A stretch of DNA of 7,217 bases from an uncultured Erysipelotrichaceae bacterium (GCA_902771745.1 CACXYG010000067.1:1-7217), one strand, 5' to 3'; positions 1 to 6,816 are shown, counted from the stretch's first letter. Notes: generated by a model not told the origin, from the letters alone. Numbers and translations: made by a program.

Positions 1-1
1 A

Positions 2-865
2 ACGCCGACGGCTACACCTACGCCTACACCTACCGCGACGCCTACGGCTACACCTACGCCTACACCTACCGCGACGCCTACGGCTACGCCGACTCCCACT
101 CCGACGCCTACACCTACTCCTTCACCTACGCCGACGCCAACACCTACTCCAACACCTACCCCGACACCCACGCCAACGCCATCGCCTATTCCGACGGATA
201 CATCTACTCCAACGGCTACTTCTACGCCTACGGATACGCCCGCTCCGACGGATGCGACTACTTCTACGCCAACGACCACACCCACTTCCACACCTACATC
301 TACACCTACGGTTACGCCTACTTCGACGCCTACGGCTACGCCTGCTGCCACAGCGACTTCAACGCCTGAGACTACGGATACGCCGGAGCCCGCGGCGGAA
401 CTGCAGGCGGATCCGGCAGATGAGGATGGGGACGACGTGGTTCGGGAATCCTACTTTGACAGCACGGGGAACCGCGTGGTCGGCGAAGAAGGGTTTGTTA
501 CGCGGGTTCGTGTGATGAGCAAGGACAAGGTGATCGCGGAGAGCTGGTTCGACGCGGACGGGCAGCCCATGACCATCGGAGATACCTATTACCGGGTTGA
601 ATATACTTACGACAATATCGGCAACGTCAACCGGGAGAAGTATTTTGACGCGGACGGGAAGCCGGTTCGCTGCGAGGCGGGGTACGCCATTGTTTACCGC
701 GAATTTGACGAGTTTAACCGCGTGGTTTATGAAAAATTCTTCGATACCGACGGATTTGCCATCATGCTGGAAGACGGATCGGTTTCGCGGCGGTATCAGT
801 ATGACGACGACGGAAACCTGATTCAGACGACCAAGTATGACTTTGGAGACCACGAGGTTCAGTAA
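2..865 (+). CDS. Thr-Pro-rich linker plus ~31-residue YFDADG-type repeat protein (5' partial)
   Basis: The frame is open from base 2 with no stop until TAA at 863-865, giving 287 visible residues; the true start lies left of the window. Residues 1 to about 132 are almost pure Thr-Pro with some Ala, Ser and Asp, as in extended wall-spanning or interdomain linkers of secreted proteins. An acidic stretch follows (PADEDGDD). From about residue 150 come four repeats of roughly 31 residues opening with YFDSTG, WFDADG, YFDADG and FFDTDG, and a short tail ending GDHEVQ. Aromatic-Asp-x-Asp-Gly followed by a Tyr-rich strand suggests a beta-rich repeat array, superficially like YD/RHS repeats but without their usual GRL signature. 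A start at the GTG at 437 is unlikely because the linker runs into it in frame without a break. Surface location and binding role are inference; I cannot name a function. The next gene has related repeats. Confidence 0.82.
   Translation, partial: TPTATPTPTPTATPTATPTPTPTATPTATPTPTPTPTPTPSPTPTPTPTPTPTPTPTPTPSPIPTDTSTPTATSTPTDTPAPTDATTSTPTTTPTSTPTSTPTVTPTSTPTATPAATATSTPETTDTPEPAAELQADPADEDGDDVVRESYFDSTGNRVVGEEGFVTRVRVMSKDKVIAESWFDADGQPMTIGDTYYRVEYTYDNIGNVNREKYFDADGKPVRCEAGYAIVYREFDEFNRVVYEKFFDTDGFAIMLEDGSVSRRYQYDDDGNLIQTTKYDFGDHEVQ
10..87 (+). repeat. 36-bp tandem repeat within a hexamer-based Thr-Pro coding tract
   Basis: Bases 10-45 and 46-81 are identical 36-mers, each made of six related hexamers (ggctac, acctac, gcctac, acctac, cgcgac, gcctac), and the first hexamer appears a third time at 82-87. 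The surrounding sequence to about 400 keeps the same hexamer rhythm with substitutions. In the coding frame each unit gives 12 residues alternating Thr with Pro or Ala. All three forward frames are free of stops for most of this tract, which is a by-product of the repetition. Slippage or unequal crossing-over is the likely source, so the copy number may vary between strains or be collapsed in assembly. Confidence 0.9.
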
Positions 866-866
866 G

Positions 867-897
867 CATGACAGTGGTGACTGGCACCACTGTCATG
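867..897. repeat. Palindromic element, copy 1 (perfect 13-bp arms)
   Basis: CATGACAGTGGTG (867-879) is the exact reverse complement of CACCACTGTCATG (885-897), with the 5-base loop ACTGG. It begins one base after the upstream gene's stop codon and ends 22 bases before the next start codon. As RNA it would form a stable hairpin and could act as a terminator or a 3' end stabiliser, but no T-run follows. A second copy with two substitutions lies exactly 100 bp downstream, so this looks more like a dispersed REP-type palindrome than a plain terminator. Confidence 0.85.
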
Positions 898-903
898 GCG
901 GGC

Positions 904-910
904 AGAGGGG
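904..910 (+). promoter_or_regulatory. Ribosome binding site of the signal-peptide repeat protein
   Basis: AGAGGGG lies nine bases before the ATG at 920, a workable Shine-Dalgarno match and spacing. It supports 920 as the start and argues against a start inside the palindrome at 868, which has no such site. Confidence 0.6.
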
Positions 911-919
911 ATTATTTGA

Positions 920-1792
920 ATGAAGATCTGGAATTGGATTTTTCGGAAGCTGCTAATGGTGACAGGCATGACAGTGGTAACTGGCACCATTGTCATGGTT
1001 GCGGGGGCGGCGGCGGAGCTTTCGACGAACCTTCAGATTCAGACGGAACTGAACCCTTACAACAAGAAGGTGGCTACGGCTACCTATGTCGACGCGGAAG
1101 GGAATCCTGTCGTTCCGGACGACAAGGGATATGCCTCTGTTCACTATACTTACGGGACGGACAGCCTGGTCGTCGAGACGACCTTTACGGACGCGGAAGG
1201 GTATGTTTGCAACTGCAACGACGGGTATGCGGTTGTTAAGTATGCCTACAGCGTTCGGAACCTTGCACGGACGGAATACTTCGACGTATACGGGAACCCG
1301 GTCAACGGGCCGGATGGATTTGCGAAGAAGGAAACGAAATACTGGTACAAAAAGCATCAGAGCACCTATGAATACGACGCGGACGGGAATGTTGTGAATC
1401 TTCACCGGGTTTCAGAATTCGGGAAGAAGGAATATCCGGGGCTGATGACCAGCGACGCGTGGTTTGACGCAGATGGGAACCCCGCCAAGGGGCCGGACGG
1501 ATATTCCAGGGTTGAATATGAATACTGGAGATCGCTTCTTACAAAAGTGACCTACCTGGACGAAAACGGAGAACTGATTTACAACGAAAAAGAAAAGTAT
1601 GCCGTTAAGGAATTTGTCATTGTGGGCGGGCGCATCGGGGAACTGAACTATTACGACGCGGCCGGGGAACTTTGCGCGGGGCCGGACGGATACGCCAAAG
1701 CGGTTTATACCTACATCAACAATAACGGGAAAAACCCGCGGATCATGTACTATAACGCAGACGGGAGCCTGTTCTTCACCAAAGACGGATAA
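920..1792 (+). CDS. Secreted YFDADG-type repeat protein with signal peptide; 3' end cut by a junction
   Basis: The 290-residue frame opens with a signal peptide: a basic n-region (MKIWNWIFRK), a hydrophobic core at residues 11-29, and an A-A-A site suggesting cleavage between residues 32 and 33. After a short spacer, repeats of about 31-33 residues start near residue 55. The openings include YVDAEG, YFDVYG, YDADG, WFDADG, YLDENG, YYDAAG and YYNADG, most followed by GPDGYA or GPDGF and a Tyr-rich strand. The last repeat stops at FFTKDG, exactly where the others continue with Tyr or Phe. The TAA at 1790-1792 spans the composition change, so the stop is probably an artefact of the junction and the real protein longer. 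It follows the related gene ending at 865 in the same direction, so the two look like tandem paralogues encoding exported proteins. Function is unknown; a surface or extracellular binding role is inference. Confidence 0.75.
   Translation: MKIWNWIFRKLLMVTGMTVVTGTIVMVAGAAAELSTNLQIQTELNPYNKKVATATYVDAEGNPVVPDDKGYASVHYTYGTDSLVVETTFTDAEGYVCNCNDGYAVVKYAYSVRNLARTEYFDVYGNPVNGPDGFAKKETKYWYKKHQSTYEYDADGNVVNLHRVSEFGKKEYPGLMTSDAWFDADGNPAKGPDGYSRVEYEYWRSLLTKVTYLDENGELIYNEKEKYAVKEFVIVGGRIGELNYYDAAGELCAGPDGYAKAVYTYINNNGKNPRIMYYNADGSLFFTKDG
967..997. repeat. Palindromic element, copy 2, inside the signal-peptide coding region
   Basis: This 31-base stretch matches 867-897 at 29 positions (differences at 979 and 990). 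The arms 967-978 and 986-997 still pair over 12 bp as RNA, because the change at 990 turns a G-C pair into a G-U wobble. It covers codons 16-26 of the gene starting at 920, encoding GMTVVTGTIVM, about half of the hydrophobic core. Copy 1, read from its ATG at 868, would encode MTVVTGTTVM. Confidence 0.85.
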
Positions 1793-2965
1793 GACTCTAC
1801 CAGAAGAACCGGTCTTCTTGACCATGTTGCCACCGACAACGGCAAGAAGGGCGATATCTTCATCTTCATCAATACTGATGATATTTGGAATCTTCTTCAA
1901 TTCCGAGACAAGATCGTAATACTTTTCTTCCATGGTCTTCTTTTCTACGACAACACAGAAAGAGTCGATAGAAGTAGGAACGTGTTCCACTGGAACATGG
2001 AATTCCTTAAAGACCGCTAAGACCTTTAACAAGACTTCTAATTTATCCACGGATTTATCTTTGACGAAGGTAAAGGCAGTAAAACCTTTCTTACCGGTGA
2101 TACCCGTGATCAAATGCTTTCTAGCGGATGGAGTCTTTTTAATCCAGGTGCCGCTTTCTTCTGGATGATTGGTATTCAGAATAACAAGTGGAATATCATG
2201 TTCCGCTAAAGGAAGAATGGTTTCTTCATGTAAGACAGAAGCACCCATATAGGCAAGCTCTCTAAGTTCGTCAAAAGAGATCTGAGAAATGTGTCTTGGA
2301 TTTTCAACAATTCTTGGATCGGCCATATAGAAGCCAGAAACATCCGTAAAGTTTTCATATAAGTCGGCTTCAGCACCTTTGGCCATATAAGAGCCAGTAA
2401 CATCACTGCCGCCCCGGCTGAATAAGCAGATTTTATAGTTAGGATAAGAGCCATAGAAGCCAGGAACAACAAAGTAATCGTGAACGGCGACCGCCTTTTC
2501 AATACACTCGTTGGTCTCTTCTTCGACGACCTTACCTTCATAGTCGAAGTTGATCAACTCTTTGGCATCGACAAAGTCGAAGCCAAGATAAGCGGCCATC
2601 AACTTGGCAGAGAAGTATTCGCCTCTGGAGACGAGTTCTTCTTCGGTCAGCTCATCATTATCGAGTCTTTCTTTGAGTTCATCAAACTCTTCTTCTAAAT
2701 CGATGCTGATATTCAATTCTTTTTGAATATCGAGATACTTCTTCTTCACCTGATTGAATAAAGGAGTGGCATCGACATGATATTTATGATGTTGGAAAAT
2801 CAAATAGAGAAGATCAGTAACTTTGTTATCTGCCTTGTTGGATTTACCAACAGCGGAGACAACAACAATGTGGCGATCATCATCGCTAAGAACAATATCT
2901 TTGACTCTTTTGAACTGTTCTGCATTTGCTAAGGAAGAACCACCGAATTTACAAACTTTATACAT
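1412..2965 (-). CDS. lysC: Aspartate kinase, C-terminally truncated and fused to an antisense tail
   Basis: Aspartate kinase phosphorylates L-aspartate with ATP, the first step towards lysine, methionine and threonine, in the cytoplasm. Residues 1 to about 285 form the amino-acid kinase domain: KFGGSS at 6-11, SRGEYFSAKL at 113-122, SRGGSDVTG at 183-191 and DVSGFYMADPR at 208-218. The first ACT domain spans about 305-365 and the second opens near 371 (IALLAVVGGNM). Resemblance stops at Ser393, where homologues I recall run to roughly 440 residues, so most of the last ACT domain, needed for feedback control and dimer packing, is missing. Residues 394-517 are only the antisense reading of the GC-rich repeat gene (1786 down to 1412) and are not expected to be real protein. 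The ATG at 2965 has a GAGAGG-type site about 11 bases upstream and lies 22 bases after the homoserine dehydrogenase stop, so the gene is probably last, or near last, in the thr operon. Identity of the kinase part is secure. Confidence 0.9.
   Translation of the reverse strand: MYKVCKFGGSSLANAEQFKRVKDIVLSDDDRHIVVVSAVGKSNKADNKVTDLLYLIFQHHKYHVDATPLFNQVKKKYLDIQKELNISIDLEEEFDELKERLDNDELTEEELVSRGEYFSAKLMAAYLGFDFVDAKELINFDYEGKVVEEETNECIEKAVAVHDYFVVPGFYGSYPNYKICLFSRGGSDVTGSYMAKGAEADLYENFTDVSGFYMADPRIVENPRHISQISFDELRELAYMGASVLHEETILPLAEHDIPLVILNTNHPEESGTWIKKTPSARKHLITGITGKKGFTAFTFVKDKSVDKLEVLLKVLAVFKEFHVPVEHVPTSIDSFCVVVEKKTMEEKYYDLVSELKKIPNIISIDEDEDIALLAVVGGNMVKKTGSSGRVLSVFGEEQAPVCVIVHDPRVFPVIVDVGINRFGVSVRPRAKFPGRVVIVQFPDAPAHNDKFLNGILFFFVVNQFSVFVQVGHFCKKRSPVFIFNPGISVRPLGGVPICVKPRVAGHQPRIFLLPEF
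1787..1791. other. Junction between GC-rich and AT-rich blocks (likely assembly or recombination breakpoint)
   Basis: Base composition and codon choice change abruptly here. The + strand repeat gene breaks off at the DG of a repeat that elsewhere continues DGY or DGF. The - strand aspartate kinase loses family resemblance after Ser393, whose codon is 1789-1787. The bases GGATA fit both sides (GGA plus the start of a Tyr codon on +; the end of Leu392 and Ser393 on -), so a short microhomology may sit at the breakpoint. Two unrelated genes broken at one point suggests a chimeric contig; a real recombination event is the alternative. Confidence 0.7.
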
Positions 2966-2987
2966 TTTGGTAACGACCTCTCTTTTC

Positions 2988-4067
2988 TTATTTTTCTATT
3001 CTACAAATAAAATCATATTTTAACAATTCATCTTGTGTAGGTGATACTAATTCTGTGATAAATTTATCATCCTTGAAGCATAAGAAGCTACCGGTGAGAT
3101 TCGGTACGATCTTCTGATAAGGACCAACCTTCTCATAAGGGAAGGCAATACCTTTTTGAATACGTACCAAATCCTGCATGATTGCAGAAGCGGTCGGATA
3201 ACGACCAGCACCCTTACCAAGAAGGGTGATAGGGCCATTATGCTTATCTTCAATCAAGACACCATTGTTATCATATTCGACGTGAATCAATGGATTCTTT
3301 GGGGTGATAGCAATCGGTAAGACAACCAAGGATACTTTCTTTGTCAAGAAGGTGATATTGACGACAAAGCGCAGTTCTCTACCCATATCCTTGATGAAGT
3401 TGATGATGTCCTTAGATACCTTTTCAATACCGAAATGAGGAATCTCATCATTCTTCAATTCCTTACCGCAGACAATCGTCGCAATGACATTACCCTTGCG
3501 GACCATATCTAAGCCCTTTAAGTCAGCGCTAGGATCTTTTTCCGCAAAGCCGTTCTTCTGGGCAAGCAAGATGGCATCTTCTAAGGACATATCTTCTTTC
3601 TGCATCTTGGAGAGGACAAAGTTACAAGTGGCATTGAGAATACCATTGATGGTATAGATCTCATCAAATTCATTCTGAATGGTGATTGGATAAATAAGAG
3701 GAATACCACCACCAACACTGGCTTCAAAAGCCAAGATGACATGGTTGTCATTGGCAAGATCAAGATATTCCTTCATATGACGGGATAAGGTTTCCTTATT
3801 GGAGGAGACGACATTCTTCTTGGCTTTTAAAGCTTTGCAGATGATCTCATGAGGAAGTTCATCACCACCCATACATTCGACGATGGTGTCAATTTCCTTA
3901 TCAGCAAAGATCTTATCCATATCCGTCTCTAAAAGATTACCTAAGACATCTCTTTTACTGGGTAAGTCGAAAACCTTCTTTACACAGAATTCATCATAAT
4001 TCTCATCAATGACGTCTCTAACACCCTTACCGACGATACCGTAACCAAAGATAGCAATATTATTCAT
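2988..4067 (-). CDS. hom: Homoserine dehydrogenase without a recognisable ACT domain
   Basis: It reduces L-aspartate 4-semialdehyde to L-homoserine with NAD(P)H, the branch point to threonine and methionine. The 359 residues show the Rossmann motif GYGIVGKG (8-15), SSNKE (88-92), EASVGGGIP (115-123), GILNATCNF (142-150), AEKDPSADLKGLD (175-187), the expected catalytic pair Asp187 and Lys191, and GKGAGRYPTASAIMQDL (284-300). Only about 59 residues follow, too few for the ACT domain that brings many bacterial enzymes to about 430. I chose the ATG at 4067 because MNNIAIFGYG aligns with usual family starts and it overlaps the preceding gene by 8 nt, exactly as at the previous joint. An ATG at 4079 adds four residues (MSSL) and has AAAGG only three bases upstream, so it remains possible. 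The neighbouring ACT protein may supply regulation in trans; that is inference. Confidence 0.93.
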   Translation of the reverse strand: MNNIAIFGYGIVGKGVRDVIDENYDEFCVKKVFDLPSKRDVLGNLLETDMDKIFADKEIDTIVECMGGDELPHEIICKALKAKKNVVSSNKETLSRHMKEYLDLANDNHVILAFEASVGGGIPLIYPITIQNEFDEIYTINGILNATCNFVLSKMQKEDMSLEDAILLAQKNGFAEKDPSADLKGLDMVRKGNVIATIVCGKELKNDEIPHFGIEKVSKDIINFIKDMGRELRFVVNITFLTKKVSLVVLPIAITPKNPLIHVEYDNNGVLIEDKHNGPITLLGKGAGRYPTASAIMQDLVRIQKGIAFPYEKVGPYQKIVPNLTGSFLCFKDDKFITELVSPTQDELLKYDFICRIEK

Positions 4068-4491
4068 AAGCGATGACATTTACCTTTCTGACATTTTCCA
4101 TGTCGGTCAACTGATGTACTAAATCTTCAACCGCCAATGTCAGATTCTTGATGTCTAATGTCATCGTGATATATGCAATGGCTTGAATCGGCATTTCCTG
4201 ATGGATGGTAAGAACATTGATCTTCGCTTCCGATAACTTGGCAAGCAAGGCCGTTAACACGCCTGGCTTATCATTGACCTTGAAGGCCAAGATGGCCTTT
4301 TTGGATACGGAAGTATCCGGGAAGAAGACAAAGTCCTTATATTTATAGAAAGCAGAACGAGAGATGTTGACACTCTTGCAGGCTTCCGTCACGGAGATAC
4401 CATCTTTCTGAATCTTCTCTCTAGCTTCGATGACCTGAGGAAGAAGGCTTGGTAAGATAGACTTGTGGACTAATAAGAAATCATCATTCAT
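4060..4491 (-). CDS. HTH-ACT domain protein (PheB/UPF0735 type), putative allosteric partner in the thr operon
   Basis: The 143-residue protein has an N-terminal segment starting MNDDFLLVHKSILP, a helix-turn-helix-like stretch at about 32-52 with ISRSAFYKYKD, and an ACT domain at about 67-140 containing NDKPGVL (73-79). This order matches the small ACT proteins called PheB or UPF0735 in Firmicutes, often next to aromatic or threonine pathway genes. ACT domains bind amino acids at dimer interfaces; the ligand and target here are not visible. The frame is open upstream to an ATG at 4557, but the extra 22 residues overlap the end of the fused thr gene and look unrelated to the family. The ATG at 4491 has a strong AAAGGAG site and overlaps the upstream gene by 8 nt, so it is preferred. 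A likely role is sensing threonine for the adjacent ACT-less homoserine dehydrogenase; a DNA- or RNA-binding role through the HTH is the alternative. Confidence 0.88.
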   Translation of the reverse strand: MNDDFLLVHKSILPSLLPQVIEAREKIQKDGISVTEACKSVNISRSAFYKYKDFVFFPDTSVSKKAILAFKVNDKPGVLTALLAKLSEAKINVLTIHQEMPIQAIAYITMTLDIKNLTLAVEDLVHQLTDMENVRKVNVIAYE

Positions 4492-6808
4492 AATCGTTCT
4501 CCTTTGTGATCGTTGCACCATCTTCATCAATAGAGACAACTGCAACTTTAAATTCATAAGTTGTCTTTAATTCTTTTAACTGATTTAAAAGTGAATTTTC
4601 ATCTTTCACGATATAGAGCATGGTAGAACCAGAACCAGAGATGGTAAATGGAATATGCTCTTTTATGGCAACTTCTTCAAACGCCTTATAGTCGTGAATC
4701 AGACTCTGACGATAAGGTACATGAACCTTATCTTGTAATAACGTATAAAGAAGATCTACGTCTCCTTGCTCTAAGGCTAAAGGAAGCATAGCAAGATGAC
4801 TGAGATTAAACGTGACATCCTTTAAAGAGTAAGAAGCAGGTAAGACTTTTCTAGCATCGGAGGTTCTGACACTCTCTTTAGGAGTGACAAGAACAAACTT
4901 CAATTCAGAAGAGACTTTATATCTACCGTGATGATAAATATCCTTTTCATCTTTGACGTTGCTGACAAGCCCACCAAAAAGACAAGGAGCCACATTATCT
5001 GGATGACCTTCTAAAGAGATAGCAAGTTCATAAAGCTCTTCTAGACAATAGTGATGATGCAAGATAGCATTGGCACCAAGAAGACCAGCGACGATACAAC
5101 TAGAAGATGAACCAAGACCACCTTCTAAAGGAATGTTACTTTCTACCTGGGTAATCTTAACGTTCAAAGGTTCTAAACCTAAGTTTCTGAAAGCTTTCTG
5201 ATAGGCAGTTAAAACTAGATTATTTTCATTGGTAAACTCTTTATCAAAGCCAACAAGTTCATCCCTATCAGAGACTTCAAACTTAAAGCAGTTATAGAGT
5301 TTTACCGCCATACCAAGAACATCAAAACCAGGGCCGAGATTGGCGCTGGTAGCTGGAGCTTTCACAAGATAGGTATGCTTCGCAAAGATTTCCTCTTCTA
5401 CTTCATCCTTGGTGATCTTTTCTTGTGGCACTTTACAAGACAAGATCTTCTTTAAGGCTGGTGGAATCATAACACCCGTCTTATCGACAATCTGATATAA
5501 CGTAGCAATATCATCTTCATAAGGAATATCTAAAGATTCCGCAATCGTCTTAGCAAACTTCAACGGAGAGGCAGTAGCAATGGAAACAACATGATTCTTG
5601 CTCTTTGGAAGATGATAAAGACTTGCGCAACGATAAGAGACAGCACTATGAGGATCTAAGACATAATGATGCTCTTCATAACAGTCTTTGATTGTCTTTC
5701 TCGTCTCATCTTCATCACAACAATAAGCAGCAAAAGTATCCTGTAATTCATGTAACTTCTCTTCTTCAATGGCAAAGACTTTCTTTTCCTTTAAGTCTTT
5801 CATCAAAGAAGATACCTTCTGATCATCCTCATAAAGGAAATACATCAATCGTTCTAGGTTAGAAGAGATGAGAATATCCATACTTGGAGAATTGGTCTTC
5901 ATGAATTCACGATGAAGATCATATCTACCGGTGGTGAAGAAATCCGTCAAGATTCTGTTCTTGTTAGAAGCGACAACTAATCTTTCAATTGGTAACCCCA
6001 TCTTCTTAGCAAGATAACCGGCAAAGATATCACCAAAGTTACCAGTAGGTACCACAACATCAATCTTCTCACCAAGAGCGATAACACCTCTTTTGACCAA
6101 TAATAAATAGGTATAGTAGTAATAGACAATCTGCGGTAATAAACGACCGATATTGATACTGTTTGCACTGGTATAGCCTTCATTCTCATGTTTGACAAGC
6201 ATGGCTTTGACAAACGACTGACAATCATCAAAGTTACTCTCTTGTAACGCATAGGCTCTAGCGTTATATGAAGTGAAATAGAGCATCTGTTTTTCCTGGA
6301 TAGGAGAAATACCATCATCAGGATAAAGAATGGAGACATTGATATCCTTGACCTGAGAAAAAGAAGAAAGAACCGCACTGCCAGTATCACCACTGGTGGC
6401 CGTTAAGATTTTGATCTTTTTGACTTCTGGATGTTTGCTTTTGGCAATCTGCATTAGATAAGGAAGTAAAGATAAGGCCATATCCTTAAACGTCAAAGTC
6501 TGACCGTGGAATAACTCCATGATGGATAAAGAACCAAAGGTGGTGACATCCATCACCTTCTCTTCAAAGTGATTTTTGTCGTAAGCGTTATTGATAGCGC
6601 TTCTTACTTCTTCATCACTATAGTCATCTAAATAAGGACGTAAGATTTTAAAAGCAAGTTCCTGATATGATAAGGAAGTCAAAGATTCCTCGATTGCTAA
6701 AGGATAAATCTGTTCTGGTAAGAAGAGACCACCATCACTAGAAAGGCCTTGTAAGATAGCCTCAGAAGCCGTCAGACGAAGATTTTTGTTGCGTGTACTA
6801 AAAAACAT
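4484..6808 (-). CDS. thrC/thrB: Fused threonine synthase-homoserine kinase
   Basis: One uninterrupted 774-residue frame carries both final steps of threonine synthesis. Residues 1 to about 460 are threonine synthase (PLP-dependent, O-phosphohomoserine to threonine): the STRN start region, LTFKDMAL with the likely PLP lysine at Lys108, ATSGDTGSA (137-145), PTGNFGDIFAG (254-264) and a C-terminal SPLKFAKTI region. A charged linker spans about 461-477. Residues 478-774 are a GHMP-family homoserine kinase: KAPATSANLGPGFDVLG (483-499), the ATP loop PLEGGLGSSSS (560-570), EGHPDNVAP (600-608) and the C-terminal glycine motif TISGSGSTM (722-730). All key motifs of both enzymes are present, so both activities are expected. 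The order is reversed relative to the pathway: the kinase makes phosphohomoserine, used by the N-terminal half. The ATG at 6808 has GGAAGG eight bases upstream. It is the first gene of the operon and overlaps the ACT gene by 8 nt. Confidence 0.95.
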   Translation of the reverse strand: MFFSTRNKNLRLTASEAILQGLSSDGGLFLPEQIYPLAIEESLTSLSYQELAFKILRPYLDDYSDEEVRSAINNAYDKNHFEEKVMDVTTFGSLSIMELFHGQTLTFKDMALSLLPYLMQIAKSKHPEVKKIKILTATSGDTGSAVLSSFSQVKDINVSILYPDDGISPIQEKQMLYFTSYNARAYALQESNFDDCQSFVKAMLVKHENEGYTSANSINIGRLLPQIVYYYYTYLLLVKRGVIALGEKIDVVVPTGNFGDIFAGYLAKKMGLPIERLVVASNKNRILTDFFTTGRYDLHREFMKTNSPSMDILISSNLERLMYFLYEDDQKVSSLMKDLKEKKVFAIEEEKLHELQDTFAAYCCDEDETRKTIKDCYEEHHYVLDPHSAVSYRCASLYHLPKSKNHVVSIATASPLKFAKTIAESLDIPYEDDIATLYQIVDKTGVMIPPALKKILSCKVPQEKITKDEVEEEIFAKHTYLVKAPATSANLGPGFDVLGMAVKLYNCFKFEVSDRDELVGFDKEFTNENNLVLTAYQKAFRNLGLEPLNVKITQVESNIPLEGGLGSSSSCIVAGLLGANAILHHHYCLEELYELAISLEGHPDNVAPCLFGGLVSNVKDEKDIYHHGRYKVSSELKFVLVTPKESVRTSDARKVLPASYSLKDVTFNLSHLAMLPLALEQGDVDLLYTLLQDKVHVPYRQSLIHDYKAFEEVAIKEHIPFTISGSGSTMLYIVKDENSLLNQLKELKTTYEFKVAVVSIDEDGATITKENDYE
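4499..4505 (-). promoter_or_regulatory. Ribosome binding site deciding the ACT-gene start
   Basis: AAAGGAG on the - strand lies seven bases before the ATG at 4491 and inside the last codons of the fused thr gene. It is the best Shine-Dalgarno match noted in the operon and selects 4491 over the upstream in-frame ATG at 4557. Confidence 0.8.
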
Positions 6809-6816
6809 GATCGTTA

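Noticed and set aside
1..100. CRISPR-like array in the repetitive left edge
   Set aside because: The repeats are contiguous hexamers and a 36-bp tandem unit without unique spacers, and they encode a continuous Thr-Pro tract.
252..515. An 87-residue Arg-Leu-rich frame in the Thr-Pro tract
   Set aside because: The hexamer repeat keeps all three forward frames open; only the frame from base 2 leads into recognisable repeats.
868..1239. A 123-residue + strand frame starting in palindrome copy 1
   Set aside because: It overlaps the 920 gene in another frame, has no ribosome binding site, and its product is low-complexity Gly, Cys and Arg text without the repeat pattern.
359..1405. Two - strand frames of 164 and 150 residues opposite the repeat genes
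   Set aside because: Both are complement shadows of the GC-rich coding sequence, rich in Val, Arg and Pro, with no domain pattern.
1412..1786. The last 124 residues of the aspartate kinase frame as a real C-terminal extension
   Set aside because: They are the exact antisense of the repeat gene, in GC-rich codons, with no resemblance to an ACT domain.
1932..3253. Several short frames of 66-111 residues on both strands inside aspartate kinase and homoserine dehydrogenase
   Set aside because: They lie within well-recognised enzyme genes in other frames and show no independent features.
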